Shown here: piece after piece, positions 1 through 9,200 of the stretch
Numbering within the stretch: the first letter of the stretch is position 1
Layout: every line of letters begins with the position of its first letter
Source of the DNA: Bolinopsis microptera
Taxonomy: Eukaryota > Ctenophora > Tentaculata > Lobata > Bolinopsidae
DNA length: 24,674 bases
Reading direction: 5' to 3'
Assembly: GCF_026151205.1 (NCBI RefSeq)
Contig: NW_026971876.1
Location: 1 to 24,674, forward strand
Notes under the pieces: generated by a model
Seen by the model: the letters and a program-made list of their open reading frames with translations, nothing else
Told to the model about the DNA's origin: nothing
Database searches by the model: none
Program-made: the position numbers and the translations under genes

Positions 1-830
1 CCAAATGAAAGTAGTGACCCAAAATTTTTAAAAATTTCCCCTTTTGACACTTAAATTTTTTAAAAAAACCATCCCCGAAAAAAAGCAATATTCTTCCCCT
101 TTAATTTTTAGTAGGGGGGTTTTTAAACCCCCGCAGAATCCCTCAGAAAACCAAAGTTTTGACCCCAATTCCCGAGATTTAATTAATACTAAAAATTTAC
201 CGAAAATGTTGACGAAATTTCACTATTTTTCTGCCCCAAAAAGTATAAATTTTCAATGTGAATGGAAAAAATGGGCCATGGGTTTTTTCAATAATATTCC
301 TTCATCTCCCTTTAAAATTAAAATTTTATTTTTCAAACTATAATTTAGGAAACTGTTTTTTGAAGTGAAAAAAAAAATGGTTAATCCTAAATTTTACAAT
401 GACGTAAATGTGACGAAAATTTTTACATTTCCTTGACCCTAATTTTTTGAAAAGAACCATACCCCCGATTAGAAAATTCAAAAATTCTTCCCCGGAATTT
501 ATTGGGGGGGTTTTATTTTTTTCAGCAAAAATCAAAAAAACCCAGAGTCCCGAAAAATGCCTGAAGGGTTTTTTAAAATCACTAATTTACCCGAAATGTG
601 GACGAAATTTTACTTTTTCCCCCTGCCCCCAACAGTAATAAAATTTCAATGGTGATTGAAAAATGGCAAATGGGTTTATTTTTTATATATTTCCCTGTAT
701 AAAAAAGGGCCCGTTTAATTGGGAAAAGAAAATCTACTAACTAATGCAAATTTGGGTGAATGTGGGAACGAAAATTTACATTTTCTTGCCCCCTATTTTT
801 TTGAAGAATCCCTAACCTCCAATTAAGTTT
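1..830. repeat. Roughly 390-bp tandem repeat in run-rich sequence
   Basis: Two similar blocks lie about 390 bp apart and a third begins near 760. The segment at 46-130 (a CCATCCCCGA-type motif, then AATATTCTTCCCC and a G run) matches 433-520 (CCATACCCCCGATT, then AAAATTCTTCCCC and a G run). The segment at 200-286 (CCGAAAATGTTGACGAAATTT, a C-rich stretch, then AAATTTTCAATGTGAATGG) matches 590-685. A third start at 760-825 resembles 408-475. Each 390-bp unit seems to contain two related halves, because an ATGT-GACGAAA-TTTAC motif recurs near 207, 408, 596 and 762. The copies differ mostly in homopolymer length, as expected if run-length error lies over a real satellite. I judged this by eye, without an alignment. 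Confidence 0.6.
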
Positions 831-2900
831 TAATAATGTCCCACTTTTAAAATCACCCCCAAAAATTCCAAAATATAAATAAGTTTTTTTTGCCAACCCC
901 GGGTCAAAAATAAGTTTGTAATATTTTTTTTTGTTGAAAGAAATTTTACAAAATTTTTTTAAAACCCGTTTTTTTCAGGTGGTTTTTAAAAATTAATCCA
1001 ATGTTTAACCCTAATCAACCCGCCAATAATAAATTTTAAAATAAACCCGGCGTATGGTTATGAAAATATTGTATAAAAAATTGAAATTTCCCAAAATACG
1101 TAATAATAGGGTGTTTTAAGGTTGGTAAAAACTAAATATTTACTCAATTTTTTCCAAAAACATGTTTGAAATTATCAAAACAAATTTAATTTAAACCTAA
1201 ATTTAAACCCATTTTCCCTGCCCTTCTGTAATTTGTAATTTGCCCCTATAAAAATTTAAATATGTGAACAATTCCAAAACACATTCAGCTCACAAAAAAA
1301 ATGGTAGAACTAATTCCCGGCTTTCTTGTCAAAAGGGAAATGTCATAAAACAACCCCCATATAAATTTTCTTAAATGTTGGGTGACGGAGTTTTACATGG
1401 GTGGCTTTCCATTTAAAAAAAAAAGGGGCCCCAAAATATGGGAAGAATTAATAAAATCCCCAAAAATACCCGCTTTTTCTAAAGAATTGGAAAATTTTCC
1501 GAAAATTTTGGTCAAACAAAGGCAAAACAAGGGGTCCCCCCCTATAAAAAGCGTCCCCCCCACGTTTTTTTATAGTGTGACCAAAAGTTTTACAACTCAC
1601 CCGCCCGGCCCGCCAAAATTTTGGCGATATTTTTCCGTTCCCCACCCTGAATAAAAAATATCGTTTATGCGAAAAAAAGTTTTATCTAAAAGGATGAAAC
1701 GATTATCTTAAGGGTTTAAGGGGTTTATATAGTTTTCATAGGTGGAAACACATTTTTAACATCCATCGGTTTCCCCCCTTTCAGTAAAGGGTCCCCCCCC
1801 CCTAATATTTACCAATATCCCCCAAACTTCCAATGAACGTGTCCCCCCCCCTAAAATTAATTTTTTCATCCAAAAACTTGGCTTAAAAAACCATGGTAAC
1901 GAAAAAATAGAAAATTCCCCTTGAGTCGGTGGACCTAAGTAGGTAAGGTTTTGGCCCACCCCTACTGAAAACTTTTACAAAAACCACAGAAAAATGAAAT
2001 CCAGAATGTTCCAGAGGAAAGCCAATCGACCTCTTTTAATTTTTAAATAAAAATCCCACAAGCTAAAGAGGAACTGTCCTGCCCCACTGCCCAGTAAAAA
2101 AAGTAGAATAATTAATCCTAATATTACAAAAACAAATTGAAGGTTCGGATTTATCGTTATACTTTTGAAAAAATTTCCAAAAAAACAAATTTTAAAAAAA
2201 AGAAAAAGTTATTTAAGTGTTGAATCAAGAAACTTCATTTTTTCTTTAAATTAAAGAAGTTTTCCAAATTTTTTTGGCCTCAATTCCAGAAATGTGTGTG
2301 AAAGGCCCTATGTCCCCGTGTGAAAGCCAATTTTTTATTGCCCCTTTTTCTGTGTAAAAAAACTTACCGGCCTGCTAGTTTTTAATCCCAGGGTTAATGA
2401 AAATTAACGGGGCCCTAATTCTCCCAGGCTTTCCATCAGCCCAAAATTTTTTTTTCCCTTTAAACATTTTAAACCAATTCCCTCCTCTGACTTTCCTGGT
2501 AAATTCCTCTTCCCCCCAAAAAGTTTCAATGGTTTTTCAAACAGAAGACATTCCCCTTTAATTCTCCTTATTTTCCCCTCAGGTTTTTTCCCCCCCCAAA
2601 TTTAGGATTAAATTTAACAACAATACCTTTGTTCAACGAAACTCCAAGCTCAACTAGTTACCCCCTCCCCCCCGATCCCCGAAAAGGAGGAAGTGGTTCA
2701 AATGGAGGAGGCCTCTGAAAACCCGGGTCCCCCCCAAAACGGGGCTCCCCCGTCGTGGGTTCTAGGGGACTCCTGGTAGGAATTTTCCCCAACGTCCCCC
2801 TTTCTCCCCCGGCGTCCCCACCTTTGGCCTAAGGGAAAATGAAAACGTCCCTGGGGATTGGGTTAAAAAGGTTTCATTTTTTTTTGACTGATAACTATTT
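831..2900. other. Run-rich, poorly resolved sequence with no gene
   Basis: Most bases lie in runs of three or more. Open frames on either strand are short and dominated by Lys, Phe, Pro and Gly, the homopolymer codons. I recognise no protein family, RNA gene or further copy of the 390-bp repeat. Several GTCCCCCCC-type runs (near 1535, 1552, 1790 and 1842) recur but form no regular array. The disorder fades between about 2900 and 3050. Confidence 0.7.
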
Positions 2901-3063
2901 AAGGTTTGGGAAATTTATTGACTTAATGAACAAACCCCGGGCGGGGGAAGTGGTTTTTTTTTCCTTTACTTTCAGAATTAATTAAAAACACAGCGACGTA
3001 ACCTTTTGAGATCCTGTGCAACGTGCTCTCTCTATAAATCCACTGTAAAGATGTAAAATATAA

Positions 3064-3222
3064 CCCCCGGTTTCCAATCCAGAACTGGGGATTGAGAACA
3101 GAGAGAAGGATCCCAAAAGCGAAGACGAACAGGATGAAAGGTTTAGAATCAGCTCTGACAGCAGCACTGCCCCCCAACTAGAAAGAGAGAGCAAGTACGA
3201 TGAGTTCATGGGAATCCATTGA
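3064..3222 (+). other. Open frame of doubtful coding status
   Basis: A 52-codon open stretch between in-frame stops encodes a very hydrophilic, acidic and lysine-rich peptide with a SEDEQDERFRISSDSS core. A possible splice acceptor (TTCCAATCCAG) ends at 3082. I see no convincing donor before the TGA at 3220-3222. The residue make-up differs from the K/F/P/G junk frames of the run-rich blocks. It could be an exon of an upstream gene or of the missing TRPM N terminus, or chance. I do not recognise it. The 109-bp duplication starts at its end. Confidence 0.2.
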
Positions 3223-3411
3223 GGAGGTCATCCTACACGAGGATTTTGGTGAGTTGTTTGCTTTTTTGTAGGAATTTTTGGTAGGATTTTAGTAGGATTT
3301 AGGACTGCCCAAGATGGGAAAAAACAATTGAGGAGGTCCAATCCTACACGAGGATTTGGTTAGGTTTTGCTTTTTAATAGGAATTTTTGTAGAATTTAGT
3401 ACTGCCCAAGA
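3218..3411. repeat. 109-bp tandem duplication, two copies
   Basis: The segment beginning ATTGAGGAGGTC-ATCCTACACGAGG at 3218 recurs at 3327, and both copies end in ACTGCCCAAGA. The copies differ by small indels, mainly in short runs. The first copy also holds an internal 11-bp repetition of a TAGGATTTTAG-type motif that the second lacks. Confidence 0.85.
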
Positions 3412-3471
3412 AATAATAGAGGACTGTTTTTATTATTGGGAAAAGGTCCCACAGGATTTGTAAAAATGTCA

Positions 3472-3520
3472 TACAGGGTGGCCCCAAAAAAAGTAACTGC
3501 AACCCTTTAATAACTCACGT
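3472..3520. mobile_element. Possible mariner-like transposon terminus
   Basis: A TA dinucleotide is followed by CAGGGTGGCCCCAAAAAAAG and AT-rich DNA. A CAGGGTGGCCCA-type end next to TA is typical of Tc1/mariner and related DNA-transposon terminal repeats. I found no inverted partner and no transposase frame downstream, so at most this is a relic end. Confidence 0.3.
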
Positions 3521-5539
3521 AATTCCTTCCTTAAGAATTGCCACTGAAATTTTTTTGAGATTAATAGAATATGGGGTCCAAACTTAGATTTCCGGAAAAT
3601 TTTCCTTCAAATTTAATTAATTACAGTGTGGGGGTGGGCAACGCCCCAAATCCCTCTTTTTCACTATTGTCACCATAAAAGGTGAACAATGCTTTCAGCT
3701 AGGAAAACTTCAAAGTTTCTAGACATGTTTTGGTTTGATAAATTGAAGTGGCTTTCCCAAAAATTTTCAAGTTTGATTGTTTTACAATTTTAAACCGAGT
3801 TACGACCCCTTTTAAGATATTGCAGATTACTTTGATCTTGGCACTTAATCAGTTTTGTTGTCCGCGGTTTAAAATCGGTTTTGAAAACTGGTTTTGCATT
3901 ATTTAAATTACGTAAACCTTCTGGCTTATGTTAGCTCGTTGCTGTGGTATAATAATACCAAAATACAGACAGGCAAAGAACCAAAAGCGGAAATCATGGT
4001 TTTTGGTAAATTATCATTACTGACTTCGTGAATTCTCGATATGAGTGAAAAATTGGTACAAGGTGCTGTGTTCGAGTCACGCGCCTGTAGTTTCGTCGAC
4101 ACGCACATAAGTTCGACAGGGTGATTACTGGCGAACTTCAATGTGTTGGCAATTATTGGAGTAGATTTATTTATGTAGACGCTGTCACGTCAGTTCCTGT
4201 TAATATAAAACTCCGTTACAAATTGAACTGGGATCTGGTAATACTACTGTTATATCACTGTATAGTGTATCAGTATAATATATGTTGGTTTATATCCACC
4301 TTGGGAACAGTCACCATCTGTTATGTTAAACGGTTTGAACTTATCCAAGGCTATATACCGCATCCTAGTTTGAACTGAACGCTTATCACAATTTTAATTT
4401 GGGTTCAAATACGATTCAACTGCAGATTGGTCTGCACGGAGCCTCCCAGGTCCAATTTCCTTTCAAACTGACCGTTCAGTAAGGATACCCACTGGATTCA
4501 CCAGGATTGGTGTATTTTCAACACTTGTAGTGTTATACTAGAGTAACAGAGGAATTTAAACAATCAAACTAGACAATTCCTTGCATATACTGAGATCAAA
4601 CTATCGATTTACAGGCTGTCGTCAGTAAATAGTATTACACACTTGCAGTAACTACATAAAATGGTTGCTGGCATACCTTCAATGTCTGGTGTTGCGCACG
4701 TTGGCTCGCCTTTATGTGTGGGCTTTGAAGAAGACACATCGTAAAAGAATAAGATAGTCTCTTCTATCTATACAAGTACATTTTACAGCATATATACAAG
4801 TACATTTTCTGAGGAGCCGCCATAATGATATTATTAATATTAGTGAATCTTTTAAACGATCTAAAATGGTAGGTTGGGTTGAAACCAGCCATTCCGCTAT
4901 TGAGTATTGAGTATCGGCCAAATTATTTTCCCGGTTTTCTAGCTATCAAAATTAAAATAAGTTTCCGAGCCTGCTTTGACCATGCTCAATATAATATTGG
5001 TGGTAATGATGATTAAAATAGTTGAACTGAGAATGTGTACTGATTACACCAGGCTACTTTCATCACTACTTCGTTGTAATTATTGGGTAGTAATTGGGGA
5101 ATTAGTAAATAGTACTACTTCTGCTAAAAACGGCCGTCTGGTCTCATATCCTGGAGAATTCTAGGGATTTATTTGTTACTGCTACTTTTACTATTGCTCA
5201 TTTGTATTTATATTGTACTGTGTCGTGTCACATTACCAGCGTTACCAGAGTTATTACTAGACGAGGGCCCTAGACGATTATTTGTTTTAGTTAGGACCAT
5301 AAAAAGATAAAATAAATAACAAACAATGCAATTATCATAGTCTACCTTGGTCATAACGACCGTCCAATACTGAAACCTTCTTTATGTACTAACCATGTTA
5401 ACATATTATTAACATAAATTATTTACTTTATTTAATTAAGGGTGTCAGTCATCCGTGCGGTATCGCAATTATCATTGACATTATTGCTTTACATTAATAC
5501 ACGAGAAGTTCGACCCATCTTACCCTTCTTCCTGTTCAG
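3521..5539. other. AT-rich non-coding DNA upstream of the first visible TRPM exon
   Basis: This stretch reads cleanly but shows no supportable gene. Open frames are at most about 85 codons, with no recognisable domain. A 15-bp direct repeat (ATACAAGTACATTTT) occurs at 4770 and 4794. A GTTCGAGTCACG motif near 4068 looks like a tRNA B box but has no A box at the right distance. The stretch is most simply the intron before the exon at 5540, because that exon starts inside the TRPM N-terminal region and must be preceded by others. Confidence 0.6.
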
Positions 5540-5663
5540 GTGACAATATGGAAGTGCGGAAAAGGAACCGCACTTGACACCACAATCCTACAAGGTCTTA
5601 TTAAAAGTATCGCAAACCACAAAAATTCTGGTGAACCTGAAGAAGAGCCTGATAATAGCGCGG
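5540..5663 (+). CDS. TRPM: TRPM exon 1 of those visible (N-terminal homology region)
   Basis: The acceptor is CTTCCTGTTCAG before 5540 and the donor is GTAAGA at 5664. It encodes VTIWKCG, then LDTTILQGLIKS and an acidic tail rich in E, P and D. The hydrophobic strand followed by a D-x-x-I-L-x-x-L-I helix matches the part of the TRPM homology region just before the 'LAxxWxRxDIA' segment. It ends in phase 1. This is not the start of the protein. Confidence 0.82.
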
Positions 5664-6238
5664 GTAAGATTTGTAATTTTCAATACGTTTTTAATGTTTT
5701 AATTTGTATTTTATTCATTGCCATAACATAATCATGATGTTGGTGAAATTCTTGGGAATGTTTCACAGATTAAAAATTTATTTATAAACCTGATTTAAAC
5801 AGAATCGACCTGGGTTATAAAAATTCAAAAAGTAAACTGTGCGACACATCCCAACACTTAATAAAGGTCGAAAAACTGTACACTTACTTTGTAATAATTA
5901 ACACAATTACAATATTTAACACAATCGCAGAAGGACAAGCTCAGCGGGAACAAACTCAGCGGACACGAGCTAAGGAACTTATGAAAAGACAACTTGAACT
6001 AGCTATACAGTGGGATCGTTTAGATATTGCTACAGAATTTATTTTTGAGAACAAGTCAAACAATATGGATCTACATCTGACGGTTAATTTACACTCTCAT
6101 TATTATTTACCGCGCTGAGTTGTACTTTTCGTATATAAGGTACCGAAAAAATTTAAATGTTTTCACAACTAAACTTCCCTGTCCTCGACCTAGTTGGGCC
6201 GTCCGGCGCGTCCGCACCCGAACTGCCACCCTCAATGT

Positions 6239-6280
<42 letters not shown>

Positions 6281-9200
6281 CCCCCCACTCATTAAAACCC
6301 ACCTCTCCTCAGGAAAGCGAGCTGAACGAGATGTTAAACCTGGCCATCAAACACAAGCAGATCCGCTTTATCCGCAACATAATAGAACGTAATGCCAACA
6401 TCAGCTCCTTCCTGACAGTGGACAGATTTGAAACTATTCTCCGGAAAACACGCCCACTAATTCCTTGTTCTACGAGCTGATGAAGAAAAAGTGCCCCAGT
6501 GTGGAGCACTGGACGTTCGAACACTTCGAAATGGTAAGATACCAAGTTTGTGTTTCTTACATTCATGCAACTTTTTCTAATTCATCACACAATTTCGTCC
6601 AGCCTCTCTCCTCCAAGTTTAACTACAAGTTTAATTCTGAGCAGAAAATTATAAACCTGGAGAATCTGCACATGTACCATACATTTATGGAACTATTCAA
6701 AATTCTTAAATTTGATGTCCCCCAGTCGATTAAAGATCTTTTCAAGTTCTGTCCTAGAAATGAAAAACTTCGTTTGATTGTCCTATTACTGAGGTTACAT
6801 ATCTCCTAACAGAACGTTTTGTACACCTCTACGAAAATTTGGAATGACCTCAGCCCCTATGTATTCCAAATATGTGATGCTAATGAAGATGGGATAATAA
6901 TCCCGGGTTCTTCCAAAAATTCAGACTTATCAGCCTCGTCAGGTTTTATTAAATCTAACCTTAAAAAGCACTTGCTATCCCTCCAAAATCGAGATGACCC
7001 TAATACATGGTAACTAATCTATATTATATCTCAAATTCTACATCCGGTACGGCTCTGCACACATGATATCTCTCTCTGCCATGAAACATGGCTAACCTAT
7101 TAAACTATGATTTAAAACCTAAACTAAAACTCAACTGGGCTCTCCTGTGTCACCAAACTAGACCAATAAGTAATTTTAGATTATTATATATTTTTCTATA
7201 CTTGTATAATAAGTATATTGACGTAGTGGATGGTTGAGGGGGTTTCAAGCACAGGTCACTCTCAAATCCTAAAGATAAGCAGAAACCTCTTCAAACCTCC
7301 CCTGATTTATTTATTATTGATATTGTTTGATTGTGCCGTAAAAATAAATATTTGTTTTATTATAAATATTTGTTTTATTATACACCTCTTTCTACTTCTC
7401 AGGTGATTCATGACATAAGTGAAGGAGTATTCAGGGTTCCCGGTAGGACCCGTGCACCGGAGCACCAGGTAGACCCTTCTGATAACGGATTCAGTCTACA
7501 AAGCATCAAAATCTGCGGTAATAGTAAAAGGAATGGGGGAGCTGCGAACTATGCGCACGTAGACAACATGACTGGAGACGGTCGGAAGTCTAAGTTTGAT
7601 TTTATGGATCCGGGCAGTCTGCTGACTGTTTACATGGTCCTGATCCACGAGCAGGAACTTGCCAAGGTCATCTGGGAGTACTCCTCCACGCCCCTCTTTT
7701 TAGGCCTCGTCTGCACCTGTATCAACAACTGGTTGAGTGCTCAGCAAAAAGAGACCCTCCTCATATCCGATGCTATGGGCCAGCAGCTTGAGGAGTACGG
7801 AAACGAGTTCGAGGAGATATCTGAGAAGGTTCTGGAAGAGGTTGCGGAGTATCAGACCGAGCACGTCATCGCTTTGATTAACTTCAAGTTTGTGAGTTGG
7901 GGTGGCAGAACTATTCTGGAGATGGCTGACTACGTGAACGCCGTCAATATCATCGCTCACCCGACTATTCAGGATTACATTGATATTGAATGGAACGGAT
8001 GGCTGGATAGCGACATGTCCACGCTGAGGATGATTGTGTCCATATTATGTCCTCTTTTAGCTTCTTTCCGAGATGTTACTCCGTTTGACAAGTGGAAGCA
8101 GAAAAACCTCCAGAGCAAAAAGCAGAAAGTGAGGGATAGTCGAGAGGCGTTCATTGATCGGGGAATCGGCCAGGACGATTCTGAGGCTTGTGAGAAACTG
8201 GGTATCCTGACAAAGTGTCGGTATTTCTACAAGGCACCCATCACCAAGTTTACCATTTATTCCATTGTTAATGGATTCTTCTTGATGTCCTATGTTTTCG
8301 CGCTGCTTTTAGCAGATCGGCAATCGACTAGTGCCGAAAAGTGTGGTGGTTTTCGCTCGATTTTCAATTGCAAGCTCACCATGGCTCAGCAGTTTGTTTA
8401 CATATGGGTTCTGTGTTTGGTGCCCCTGGAAATGAGGCAGATCTACTTTTCCTACCCCACCACACTATGGGGGAAGCTGAAGATGTATTGGGGAAATATT
8501 TACAACAAGAACGACATTGTTTGCATCATCCTTATTTTGTTGGCTCTGTACTTTAGAATGAAAGGAGATAGCGATACGATAACTTGGGATGGAAACCATT
8601 TCAGACTGCTGTTTTCGTTAGCCTTTATAATGTACTGTTTGAAGCTGTGTCAGGCTCTGCAAATAAGCGAGCAGCTGGGTCCCAAGGTAAAAACTATTTC
8701 TTAAATCTTGTTTCGCCTCACTCCACGCTGTTCCCCTCAGCCGTCATCATTTAATTGAATCACGTTAACCACCACCTACTGCCTACAATTCCTATGACCA
8801 TTATATTTTTTTCAAAAAAGGTATTGGATAGTGAATTATTTTACCAATCTCCTTCTCTCCAGGTGATGATGATGCAGAGGATGTTGATCGATCTCCAGTT
8901 CTTCATATTCCTTGTTGTCATCTTCGTCATTGGATACGGTGTCAGCACCGCTTCTATCATGACCCCACAGAAATTCCCTAAACTGGAAAGAAAATTGGTA
9001 AAATGATAGAATTGACACTTGATTTATCATGATAACGTTTTTTGTGACTATTAGTTTCAAATTTGTGATCTCCCTCCCTCCCTCCCTCCCTCCCTCCCTC
9101 CCTCCCTCCCTCCCTCCCTCCCTCCCTCCCTCCCTCCCTCCCTCCCTCCCTCCCTCCCTCCCTCCCTCCCCTCCCACCCTCCCTCCCTCCAGCTCCCTCT

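Noticed and set aside
2680-2790. Short plus-strand frame beginning MEEASENPGPPQNG
   Set aside because: About 25 codons in run-rich sequence with nearby stops and no splice signals; unsupported.
3926-4141. Possible tRNA or SINE with a GTTCGAGTCACG B box
   Set aside because: The only A-box-like sequence (near 3930) is about 140 bp away, too far, and no cloverleaf forms.
6107-6480. Proline-rich and glycine-rich frames over the poly(C) tract
   Set aside because: The tract is intronic; only the part from 6313 on is TRPM exon.
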